A program made the position numbers and the translations under genes. A stretch of 64,000 bases of DNA. It comes from Methylobacterium sp. DB0501. Lineage in GTDB: Bacteria > Pseudomonadota > Alphaproteobacteria > Rhizobiales > Beijerinckiaceae. The notes below the pieces were generated by a model. That model was not told the origin of the DNA. It worked only from the letters and a program-made list of their open reading frames with translations, and did no database searches. Positions 7,045-14,396 of this stretch are shown in pieces (position 1 is the first letter of the stretch; every line of letters starts with the position of its first letter). The stretch covers positions 1 through 64,000 of the forward strand of contig NZ_JAAKGV010000003.1 in NCBI RefSeq assembly GCF_011043735.1, written 5' to 3'.

Positions 7045-8316
7045 ATGGCACAGTTCCGCACGGCCACCCTCGCCTTCCTCGCCGCCTTGGCCGGCATGCC
7101 GGCCGGTCTCGTGCCCTTTGCCGGCATGCCGGCCGCCCTCGCGCAGGCGCCGACCCCGCCCGCCGCGGCCGCCCCGCAGGCCAGCGAGATTCGCATCGGC
7201 CTGATCTACCGTCCGGTTCCCGCTCCCTCCTCCTACGACGCCCAGGCGGCGCCCGAGGACGAGGGGCTGGCCGGCGCGAAGCTGGCGATCCAGGACAACA
7301 CCACGACCGGCCGCTTCGTGCGCCAGAGCTACGCCCTCGACGCGGTGGCCCTGGGCACCGCCGCCCCCGGCGAGCCGGCGCCGCAGAGCCCGGTCGACGC
7401 CGCCCGCGGCCTCGTCGCGAAGGGCCTGCGCTTCATCGTGCTGGCGCTTCCCGCCGACGAGGTGCTGGCGGTGGCCGACGCGCTGAAGGGCTCGGGCGTC
7501 GTCCTGTTCAACGCGGCCGCTCCCGACGACCGCCTGCGCGGCGCCGATTGCCGGGCCGAAATCTTCCACGTCGCCCCGAGCCGGGCGATGCAGACCGATG
7601 CGCTCGCGCAGTTCCTCGCCTTCATGCGCTGGCGCAAGCTCTTCCTGATCACCGGGCCGCAGGACGGCGACAAGTTGTGGGCCGAGGCGATGAAGCGCTC
7701 GGCGAAGAAGTTCGGGTTGCAGATCAGCGCCGAGCGTCCCTGGACCTTCGGGCCGCTGGCGCGGGCCCGCGGCGACACCCCGACCCGGGCCGAGGCCCTC
7801 GTCTTCACCCGCGGGCTCGATTACGACGTCGCCGTGGTGGCCGACGAGGCCGGGGATTTCGGCGATTACGTCCCGTTCCACACCGTCGATCCGCGGCCCG
7901 TGGTCGGCACGCAGGGGCTCGTCCCCACCACCTGGCACCCGACGCTCGAGGTCTGGGGCGCCGCCCAGGCCCAGAACCGCTTCCGCCGCCTCGCCGGCCG
8001 GCTGATGCGCCCCCTCGACTACCAGGTTTGGGCGGCGGTGCGCGCGGTCGGCGAGGCCGCCTTCCAGAAGAAGACCGCCGACCCGGCGGCCCTGTCCGCG
8101 GCCATCGCCGATCCCGCTTTCAGCCTGCCGGGCTACAAGGGCGTGGCCTTGAGCTTCCGCCCCTGGGACCACCAGCTGCGCCAGCCGCTGCTCCTGGTCC
8201 AGCCCCAGGCCCTGGTGGCGGTGGCGCCGGAGCAGGGCTACCTGCACCAGCGCACGCCGCTCGATACGCTCGGCATCGACCTGCCGGAGACGCAGTGCAA
8301 GCTGACGAAGTCGTGA
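7045..8316 (+). CDS. ABC substrate-binding protein of the PQQ-dependent alcohol dehydrogenase system
   Basis: This 423-residue exported protein resembles the periplasmic-binding-protein-like component that accompanies PQQ-dependent alcohol dehydrogenases (IRIGLIYRPVPAPSSYDAQA after the signal peptide, then AVVADEAGDFGDYVPFHTVD and PVVGTQGLVPTTWHP). It probably binds a ligand or partner in the periplasm for the ATPase/permease pair at 10184-11787. The signal peptide is unusually long and contains the duplicated string AGMPA, encoded by two near-identical GCCGGCATGCCGGC palindromes at about 7089-7104 and 7120-7133. It is followed by the beta-propeller gene after 95 bases. Confidence 0.75.
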   Translation: MAQFRTATLAFLAALAGMPAGLVPFAGMPAALAQAPTPPAAAAPQASEIRIGLIYRPVPAPSSYDAQAAPEDEGLAGAKLAIQDNTTTGRFVRQSYALDAVALGTAAPGEPAPQSPVDAARGLVAKGLRFIVLALPADEVLAVADALKGSGVVLFNAAAPDDRLRGADCRAEIFHVAPSRAMQTDALAQFLAFMRWRKLFLITGPQDGDKLWAEAMKRSAKKFGLQISAERPWTFGPLARARGDTPTRAEALVFTRGLDYDVAVVADEAGDFGDYVPFHTVDPRPVVGTQGLVPTTWHPTLEVWGAAQAQNRFRRLAGRLMRPLDYQVWAAVRAVGEAAFQKKTADPAALSAAIADPAFSLPGYKGVALSFRPWDHQLRQPLLLVQPQALVAVAPEQGYLHQRTPLDTLGIDLPETQCKLTKS

Positions 8317-8411
8317 CCCGGCCATAAGTCGGTCTCGCCCGCCGCGCCGCGGCAGGCCAGGTAAGAGCATAAGCGGAACGCGCGTGCGGCGCGCGGCCGG
8401 AGGGAGGACGA

Positions 8412-9395
8412 ATGAGCCGTCACCGGATCAGACCGGCGCAAGCCGCACTCGTCGCGGCCGCCCTCGCGGCGAGCGTTCCGGCCCACGCCACGACGGTCTA
8501 TGTCAGCAACGAGAAGGGCAACTCGGTCAGCGTCATCGACGTCGACAGCTTGAAGGTCACGGCGACCTGGCCGGTCGGGCGCCGTCCCCGGGGGATCACG
8601 GTGGGGAAGGACGGGAGCCTGCTCTACGTCTGCGCCAGTGACGACGACCGCATCGACGTGCTCGACACCAGGACCGGCAAGATCGTGCGCTCGCTGCGCT
8701 CCGGGCCTGATCCGGAGCAGTTCATCGCCAGTCCCTCCGGCAACCCGCTCTACGTCGCCAACGAGGACGACAGCCAGGTCACGGTGCTCGATATCGAGAA
8801 GAACAAGGTGGTGGCCGAGGTGCCGGTCGGCGTCGAGCCGGAGGGGATGGGTCTGAGCCCGGACGGGTCGATCCTGGTCAACACCTCCGAGACCACCAAC
8901 ATGGCCCACTTCATCGACACCAAGACCTTCCAGGTGATCGACAACGTGCTGGTCGATGCGCGGCCCCGCTTCGCCGAGTTCAGCCAGGACGGCAAGTGGC
9001 TGTGGGTCTCGGCCGAGGTCGGCGGCACCGTCTCGGTGATCGACGTCGAGACCCGCAAGGTGGTGAAGAAGATCACCTTCAAGATCCCGGGCGTCACCGA
9101 CGAGCAGATCCAGCCGGTCGGCATCCGCCTGACCCGGGACGGGACCAAGGGGTTCGTGGCGCTCGGCCCGGCCAACCGGGTCGCGGTGATCGATGCCAAG
9201 ACCTACGAGGTGGAAAAGTATCTGCCGGTGGGCCAGCGGGTGTGGCAGCTCGCCTTCACGCCGGACCAGAAGCTGCTGTTCACCACAAACGGCACCTCCA
9301 ACGACGTCTCGGTGATCGACGTCGCGGCGATGAAGGTGACGAAGAGCATCCCGGTCGGCCTGCTGCCCTGGGGCGTCGCGGTCTCGCCGCAGTAA
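8412..9395 (+). CDS. PQQ-dependent catabolism-associated beta-propeller protein
   Basis: This 327-residue secreted protein has a signal peptide (RPAQAALVAAALAASVPAHA) and seven or so YVTN-type blades. Examples are VYVSNEKGNSVSVIDVDSLK, LYVCASDDDRIDVLD, LYVANEDDSQVTVLD and LLFTTNGTSNDVSVIDVAAM. It matches the propeller subfamily that co-occurs with PQQ alcohol dehydrogenases and the associated ABC transporter. The ribosome-binding site GGGAGGACGA lies just upstream of the ATG. Its precise role, such as enzyme maturation or a periplasmic scaffold, is unknown. Confidence 0.8.
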   Translation: MSRHRIRPAQAALVAAALAASVPAHATTVYVSNEKGNSVSVIDVDSLKVTATWPVGRRPRGITVGKDGSLLYVCASDDDRIDVLDTRTGKIVRSLRSGPDPEQFIASPSGNPLYVANEDDSQVTVLDIEKNKVVAEVPVGVEPEGMGLSPDGSILVNTSETTNMAHFIDTKTFQVIDNVLVDARPRFAEFSQDGKWLWVSAEVGGTVSVIDVETRKVVKKITFKIPGVTDEQIQPVGIRLTRDGTKGFVALGPANRVAVIDAKTYEVEKYLPVGQRVWQLAFTPDQKLLFTTNGTSNDVSVIDVAAMKVTKSIPVGLLPWGVAVSPQ

Positions 9396-9399
9396 ATAG

Positions 9400-9438
9400 C
9401 GCCTTCCCCTCCCCCTTGCGGGGAGGGGAGGCGATTTA
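9400..9438. repeat. Intergenic REP-like hairpin
   Basis: CCCCTCCCC (9406-9414) pairs with GGGGAGGGG (9420-9428), and outer bases AAAT...ATTT extend the symmetry imperfectly. It lies in the 62-bp gap between the beta-propeller and cupredoxin-like genes and could attenuate or stabilise the transcript. Confidence 0.5.
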
Positions 9439-9457
9439 CCTCCCATCCGGATCATCC

Positions 9458-9883
9458 ATGCGCGCCCTCCTCACCGCCGCCGCCCTCGCGGCCAGCCTCC
9501 TCGCCACCTCCGCCTCCGCTCACGACCTCACCAAGGGTCGCACCGACCTGCCCGAACTGTTCCTCGGCGCCGAGGACAACGACTACGCGGTGCCGGTGAA
9601 GGACATCGAGATGGAGGCCGGCAAGTCCTATCGGCTGCGCATCACCGCCAAGGGGCAGAAAGAGTACAAGTTCTTCGCCAGCGAGTTCTTCCGCGGCGTG
9701 TGGATGAACCAGATCGTCATCAACCACCTCGAGGTGCATATGGCCGGCCCGCCGCATCACCTCGAATTCGACGACCAGGGCACGATCGCGGTGGAGTTCG
9801 TGACCGTGCGGGCCGGCGAGTTCCCGTGGTCGGTCCAGGGGCTCGAGAGCCGGGGCATGACCGGGCGCTTCATCGTGAAGTAA
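9458..9883 (+). CDS. Periplasmic cupredoxin-like protein without an obvious copper cysteine
   Basis: This 141-residue protein has a signal peptide (RALLTAAALAASLLATSASA) and a single beta-sandwich-like domain. A segment YRLRITAKGQKEYKFFASEF and the closing FVTVRAGEFPWSVQGLESRG recall cupredoxins. The mature part has no cysteine, so a type-1 copper site seems absent; several His residues (INHLEVHMAGPPHHLEF) could bind metal. It lies inside the PQQ-linked transport cluster. A role as electron carrier or metal chaperone is speculation. Confidence 0.55.
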   Translation: MRALLTAAALAASLLATSASAHDLTKGRTDLPELFLGAEDNDYAVPVKDIEMEAGKSYRLRITAKGQKEYKFFASEFFRGVWMNQIVINHLEVHMAGPPHHLEFDDQGTIAVEFVTVRAGEFPWSVQGLESRGMTGRFIVK

Positions 9884-9947
9884 CGGGGTTTGCGGACTTG
9901 GCTGCCCGGCCTACATCGCCCTCAACGAGACCGGAGGAACCCCAAGG

Positions 9948-10187
9948 ATGCGCTTGCGCCTCGCCGCCCTGCTCCTGCTGACGGCGCTTCCCGCCCGCGC
10001 CGACGATGCGGCCTCGTGCCGGGACGGCATCGCGACGATCAAGGCGGAGCTGGCGAAGTCGCCCCCCGAGGCGGTCGCGCGCATCCTCAAGAAGGAGCTG
10101 CGCGTCGCCGAGCGGGAACTCGGCGAGAAGGAATACGACGAGTGCCTCGACGCGGTCCGGGACGCCCGCAAGGCGCTCGGCCGATGA
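9948..10187 (+). CDS. Small exported two-cysteine protein
   Basis: This 79-residue protein has a short signal peptide (LRLAALLLLTALPARA) and a highly charged helical mature part holding two cysteines (AASCRDGIATIKAEL and EKEYDECLDAVRDARKALG), which could form a disulphide-linked helical hairpin. Its stop overlaps the start of the ATPase gene (ATGA), so it is translationally coupled to the ABC transporter. No known family was recognised. Confidence 0.55.
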   Translation: MRLRLAALLLLTALPARADDAASCRDGIATIKAELAKSPPEAVARILKKELRVAERELGEKEYDECLDAVRDARKALGR

Positions 10188-10933
10188 GCGCGGCCCTCGC
10201 GGTCGAGGCGGTCAGCCATCGTTTCGGCACCCGCACGGCGCTCGACGACGTGTCGTTCGAGGTGCCCCGGAGCGCGTTCGTCGCCTTGCTCGGGCCGAAC
10301 GGGGCCGGCAAGACCACCCTGTTCTCGGTGGTGACGCGGCTCTATGCCAGCCAGGCCGGCCGGGTCGCGCTGCTCGGGCACGACCTCGACCGCGAGCCGT
10401 CGCGGGCGCTCGCCCGCCTCGGCGTGGTGTTCCAGGCCCGGACCCTCGACACCGACCTGACGGTGAGCCAGAACCTGCTCTACCACGCGGCTTTGCACGG
10501 CATTCCCCGCAAGCCGGCGCTGGCGCGGATCGACTCGCTGCTTGCCCGCATCGGCCTTGCCGAGCGCCGCGACGACAAGATCCGCACCCTGTCGGGCGGC
10601 CAGTCGCGGCGGATCGAGATCGCCAGGGCGCTGATCCACGCCCCCGACCTGCTGCTCCTCGACGAGCCGACCGTCGGCCTCGACCTCGAATCCCGCGCCG
10701 ACATCGTCGCCATCGTGCGGGCGCTGGTGCGGGAGGAGGGCCTGTCGGTGCTCTGGGCCACCCACATCTTCGACGAGATCGAGCCTGAGGACCGGGTCGT
10801 GGTGCTGCATCGCGGCCGCATCGCCGCCCGCGGCCTCGCCGGCGCCTTGAGCGAGCCCTCGGGCTCCCTCGAGACCGCGTTCCGCCAGATGACCGCCGAG
10901 CGTGGGCCCGACAATCCGAGGAGAGTCGCATGA
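10184..10933 (+). CDS. ABC transporter ATP-binding protein, PQQ-alcohol dehydrogenase system
   Basis: This 249-residue single nucleotide-binding-domain protein has Walker A GPNGAGKTT, the signature LSGGQSRR, Walker B LLLLDEPTVGLD and the switch His in ATHIFDEIEP. It resembles the ATPase of the exporter-like ABC system found with PQQ alcohol dehydrogenases (PedA/PedC context in pseudomonads). It should energise the ABC-2-type permease encoded immediately downstream; the two genes overlap by 4 bases. The substrate is unknown. Confidence 0.85.
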   Translation: MSAALAVEAVSHRFGTRTALDDVSFEVPRSAFVALLGPNGAGKTTLFSVVTRLYASQAGRVALLGHDLDREPSRALARLGVVFQARTLDTDLTVSQNLLYHAALHGIPRKPALARIDSLLARIGLAERRDDKIRTLSGGQSRRIEIARALIHAPDLLLLDEPTVGLDLESRADIVAIVRALVREEGLSVLWATHIFDEIEPEDRVVVLHRGRIAARGLAGALSEPSGSLETAFRQMTAERGPDNPRRVA

Positions 10934-11787
10934 GCGCGGGCGCGAGCCTCACCCCGGTCCGCGGACGGCTCGATGCCGGCGGTTACCTCATCGCCCTGTC
11001 GGGGATCGTTCGCCGGGAATTGCTGCGCTTCTTCAATCAGAAGGAGCGATTCTTCTCGGCCCTGGTGCGGCCGCTGGTCTGGTTGTTCATCTTCGCGGCG
11101 GGTTTTCGCAACACGCTCGGCCTGTCGATCACGCCGCCTTACGAAACGTATGTCCTCTACGAGGTCTACGTCGTGCCCGGCCTCGCGGTGATGATCCAGC
11201 TGTTCAACGGCATGCAATCCTCGCTGTCGATGGTCTACGACCGCGAGGTCGGCTCGATGCGGGTACTGCTCACCAGCCCCTATCCGCGCTGGAGCCTGCT
11301 GCTCGCCAAGCTCATCGCCGGCGTGATCGTGTCGCTGATCCAGGCCTACGTGTTCCTCGCGGTCGCGAGCTTCTTCGAGACCGACATCCCGTGGCTCGGC
11401 TATCTCTATGCCCTGCCGGCCTTCCTCGCCGCGGGGCTGATGCTCGGCGCGATCGGGCTGTTCCTGTCCTCGCTGGTGCGCCAGCTCGAGAACTTCGCCA
11501 GCGTGATGAACTTCGTGATCTTCCCGATGTTCTTCGCGTCCTCGGCACTCTACCCGCTGTGGCGGATCAACGAATCGAGCGCGACGCTCTACTGGATCTG
11601 CCAGATCAACCCGTTCACCCATGCCGTCGAGCTGGTGCGCTTCGCCCTCTACGGCGCCTTCAACCCAGTTTCCTGCGCCGTCGTGATCGGGACCGGGATC
11701 GCGTTCTTCGTCATGGCGGTGGCCGCCTACGATCCCGGCCGCGGGCTGCTCGCCCGGCGCGGCGGCCCGGCCGGGGAGGCGGGCTGA
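10930..11787 (+). CDS. ABC-2 type permease, PedC-like
   Basis: This 285-residue integral membrane protein has about six hydrophobic segments. LVRPLVWLFIFAAGF, the loop YDREVGSMRVLLTSPYPRWS and NFASVMNFVIFPMFFASSA are typical of ABC-2 (NodJ/PedC-like) export permeases. An N-terminal cytosolic helix carries RRELLRFFNQKERFFSALVR. It pairs with the preceding ATPase. In pseudomonads the homologous permease is linked to phenylethanol/alcohol oxidation; the exported molecule is undetermined. Confidence 0.8.
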   Translation: MSAGASLTPVRGRLDAGGYLIALSGIVRRELLRFFNQKERFFSALVRPLVWLFIFAAGFRNTLGLSITPPYETYVLYEVYVVPGLAVMIQLFNGMQSSLSMVYDREVGSMRVLLTSPYPRWSLLLAKLIAGVIVSLIQAYVFLAVASFFETDIPWLGYLYALPAFLAAGLMLGAIGLFLSSLVRQLENFASVMNFVIFPMFFASSALYPLWRINESSATLYWICQINPFTHAVELVRFALYGAFNPVSCAVVIGTGIAFFVMAVAAYDPGRGLLARRGGPAGEAG

Positions 11788-11815
11788 CCGCCCTTCACTC
11801 AAGAGATGCTTAACG

Positions 11816-12424
11816 ATGCTCCGTTCCGTTCTCGCCACCCTCCTGATCCTCGGCGCCGCCCCGGCTTTCGCCCAGCCGAAGCCCGATGCCGACTGGCCCT
11901 GCGCCCAACGCAAGGTCTCGACGCTCGGCCCCGGCGCGGTCTGGACCGGGCCCGACCCGACCCAGGCCCTGACCGAGTGGGGCAACGACACCGACGCCGC
12001 CCTGCTCGCCCAGAAGATCGCGTCGCGCCGGCTGCCGCTGGAGGAGGTTGACGGCCTCCTCGACGCCTTCGCAGCCAAGCTCGACAAGGCCGAGAAGGAC
12101 GCTCGCCTGACCCGCGTCTTCGCCGGCGTGTTCGAGGTGCTGAACGGCGAGCGCGACAAGGTGGTGGCCGGCATCGGCCGCTATGCCCGCGGCCAGCGCG
12201 TCATGGCCGAGCGCATCCGCGACGAGGCCGGAAAAATCAGCGAGGTGAAGACCTCGCCGGACGTTCCCGAGACCAAGGAGCTGACCGAGCTCGAGACCCG
12301 CTTCGCCTGGGACAAGCGGATCTTCCAGGAGCGCAGCCAATCGCTGACCTATGTCTGCGAGGTGCCGACCCTGCTGGAGCAGCGGCTGGGCGCGATCGCG
12401 AAGAAGATCCAGGCGCGGTTGTAA
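11816..12424 (+). CDS. Exported protein of unknown function at the end of the PQQ-type cluster
   Basis: This 202-residue protein has a signal peptide (LRSVLATLLILGAAPAFA). A conserved-looking start DADWPCAQRKVSTLGPGAVW is followed by a mostly helical charged region and a second Cys in YVCEVPTLLEQRL. The two cysteines may pair. It starts 28 bases after the permease stop and is probably part of the same transcript. Family and reaction were not recognised. A REP-like element follows it. Confidence 0.6.
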   Translation: MLRSVLATLLILGAAPAFAQPKPDADWPCAQRKVSTLGPGAVWTGPDPTQALTEWGNDTDAALLAQKIASRRLPLEEVDGLLDAFAAKLDKAEKDARLTRVFAGVFEVLNGERDKVVAGIGRYARGQRVMAERIRDEAGKISEVKTSPDVPETKELTELETRFAWDKRIFQERSQSLTYVCEVPTLLEQRLGAIAKKIQARL

Positions 12425-12477
12425 GAATCCGGACGGACGCTCGAGCATCTGTCTCGGGCGGTTCCGGAATCCTCGTT

Positions 12478-12617
12478 GTCATCCCGGAGCTCGCCGAAGG
12501 CGAGAGCCCGGGATGCATGACCCCTGAGGTCAGAGAATAGAGTGGAGCGCGCTCCGCTTCATTCCGAAGCGTCAGCGATTATGGATCCCGGGTTCCGCTG
12601 CGCGGCCCCGGAATGAC
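12478..12617. repeat. Dispersed intergenic repeat, copy A
   Basis: An outer arm, GTCATCCCGGAGCTCGCCGA, and an inner hairpin GCCGAAGGCGAGAGCCCGGG open the element. It closes with ATGGATCCCGGGTTCCGCTG and CGCGGCCCCGGAATGAC. Closely similar ends recur at 51988-52129 and, more weakly, at 47299-47443, with a core-only version at 19179-19226. Confidence 0.7.
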
Positions 12618-12672
12618 GATGGAGGGGGGGAGAACCGTCGGAGAGACAGGCTCGCCGGCTCGTGCCCCCCGC

Positions 12673-13467
12673 TCACCCCGCCGGCGTGAACAGCTCTCCC
12701 TTGCCCAGGGTCGCGAGGTCGCCGCCGTAGCGGCGCATCGGCGCCCGCAGGAGGGACGCCGCCTCCGGTGCCAGGGCCTGGAGCGATGTCGCCAGCAGCT
12801 TCAGGACCACCAGATCCTGCCGCCCGGTCTCGACGAAGGTCGGCAGCAGGGCGCCGTGGCGGGCCGCGACCAGGGTGCCGCGGCGCATCCCGTAGCCCGG
12901 GTGGTCGCCGAACTCGCCAGCCACGATCGTGCCGGCGATCATCCGGGATCCCGCATGGGCCCCAGCCCCCTTCGCCAGGATCAGCCCGGCGCGCATCCGG
13001 TCGCCGAGGCGCTCGCCGGCCATGCCGCCGATGATCAGCGTTGCGCCGTCGAGCCCGGCTTCCGCGCCGTGGAGGGCGCCGCCGGCGCTCTCGCCGGCAT
13101 CGCCGGCGATGCGGATCGTCCCGCCCTTGGCGGCGGTACCGGCGAAGGGACCGGCCGAGCCGCTGACCGTTAGGGTGCCGCCCGTCATGCCGGCACCGAG
13201 GCGCTGGCCGACATCGCCCTCGACGACGATCCGCCCGGCGGCGAGACCCGCGCCGATCCGGTCGAGCCGGTCGGTGGCGCCCACGATCCGCAGTTCCTCC
13301 GACCCGTCGAGGCTGATCGTGAAGCAATCGCCGAGGGTCAGGCCGCGGCGGCTGGTGCCGATGGCCACGCGGGCGGCGTCCGCTTCCGACAGGCCGGCGA
13401 AGCGCGCGGGGTCGAGGCCGGCGAGGTCCAGGCGCTCGGGCGCCTCGCGGAGGGTCAGGGTGCTCAT
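12673..13467 (-). CDS. fhcC: Formyltransferase/hydrolase complex subunit C
   Basis: This 264-residue protein is the C subunit of the Fhc complex, related to archaeal formylmethanofuran dehydrogenase C. It shows the right-handed glycine-repeat fold shared with the glutamate synthase C-terminal domain: GRIVVEGDVGQRLGAGMTGG, GGTIRIAGDAGESAGGALHG and GTIVAGEFGDHPGYGMRRGT. The ATG overlaps the fhcD stop by 4 bases (ATGA). It is the last gene of fhcBADC, and no classical terminator was seen before the repeat at 12478-12617. Confidence 0.9.
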   Translation of the reverse strand: MSTLTLREAPERLDLAGLDPARFAGLSEADAARVAIGTSRRGLTLGDCFTISLDGSEELRIVGATDRLDRIGAGLAAGRIVVEGDVGQRLGAGMTGGTLTVSGSAGPFAGTAAKGGTIRIAGDAGESAGGALHGAEAGLDGATLIIGGMAGERLGDRMRAGLILAKGAGAHAGSRMIAGTIVAGEFGDHPGYGMRRGTLVAARHGALLPTFVETGRQDLVVLKLLATSLQALAPEAASLLRAPMRRYGGDLATLGKGELFTPAG

Positions 13468-14396
13468 GCGGCCTCTCCGAGCAGGTCCCGGAGGTGGAAG
13501 TGGTGGCGGCCGAGATTGCCGCCGTAATTGCCCGCCGTGACGGCGACGAGGCCGAGATCGGCCCCGGCCTTGGTCGAGGCATGGAGCGCCGCCCGCATCG
13601 CGGCCGAGACGCTGGCCGAGGAGAGCCCGTCGATGACGATCTCCAGCACCACGTCGACCTCCGGCGGCAGGGCCGAGCCGGCCCGCCCTTTGAGGGTCGG
13701 GCAATAGGCGTCGTTGGTCGAGGCCATCATGCCCTTGGTGCGGGCGCCGACCTTGGAGCCGGAGCGCACCACGCCGCCCGGGAAGGGCAGGATCACGTCG
13801 GGGACTTTGCGCGCCGCCGCCACCGCGATCTCGGCCACCCGCAGGGTGTCGGAAAAGCGCCGGCCGAGGAACAGCAGGTTGCCGCCGCCGACCGCACCGT
13901 TGATCGTCGGTACGGAATGCTCGCACAGGAACTCGCCGTCCATCACCGGCGTGCGCCAGTAGCGCCTCCCTGCGACGCGCTTGGCGGTCGCGAAGCCGTC
14001 GCCGAAATAGCGGATCGCGCCGCCGAGCTTGAGCGCCTTGCCCACATCCGGGTCGTCCCAGGCGATGCCGGCGAAGACCGCGCTGCCCGGCGAGGTCAGG
14101 ACGCATTGCCCGACCCGGCGCAGGAGCTGGTCCTTGAGGCCGCCGGCGTCGAAGCCGAGCAGCAGCACGCGCACGCCGGGGCGTCCGTCCGGCGTCTCGT
14201 CGGGCGAGAGCACGGCGTCGATCCCGGCCTCGGCGCCGCAGCCGATCACCGAGGTGGCGAAGCCCGTCATGGTGGTGGCGGCGATCATCGCCCATTCGGG
14301 CGTCTCGGCGGTCAGCACCAGGGCGGTGGCCGCCATGTCGAAGGCCTCCGCGAAGGTGTCCTCGACCCGGATGCCGTGGAGAATCAGGTCCGGCAT
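13464..14396 (-). CDS. fhcD: Formylmethylofuran:H4MPT formyltransferase (complex subunit D)
   Basis: This 310-residue protein transfers the formyl group between H4MPT and methylofuran. Family signatures are MTGFATSVIGCGAEAGIDAV, GRRYWRTPVMDGEFLCEHSV, PFPGGVVRSGSKVGARTKGM and the C-terminal VTAGNYGGNLGRHHFHLRDL. Its length equals that of archaeal Ftr and of FhcD of Methylobacterium. Its start overlaps the fhcA stop by 13 bases. In methylotrophs it works with FhcABC to release formate from formyl-H4MPT. Confidence 0.95.
   Translation of the reverse strand: MPDLILHGIRVEDTFAEAFDMAATALVLTAETPEWAMIAATTMTGFATSVIGCGAEAGIDAVLSPDETPDGRPGVRVLLLGFDAGGLKDQLLRRVGQCVLTSPGSAVFAGIAWDDPDVGKALKLGGAIRYFGDGFATAKRVAGRRYWRTPVMDGEFLCEHSVPTINGAVGGGNLLFLGRRFSDTLRVAEIAVAAARKVPDVILPFPGGVVRSGSKVGARTKGMMASTNDAYCPTLKGRAGSALPPEVDVVLEIVIDGLSSASVSAAMRAALHASTKAGADLGLVAVTAGNYGGNLGRHHFHLRDLLGEAA

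Noticed and set aside
6355..8370. Minus-strand frame running through the PQQ-type binding-protein gene
   Set aside because: Only the part below 6894, with a signal peptide and conserved domain, is coding; the rest is antisense to 7045-8316.
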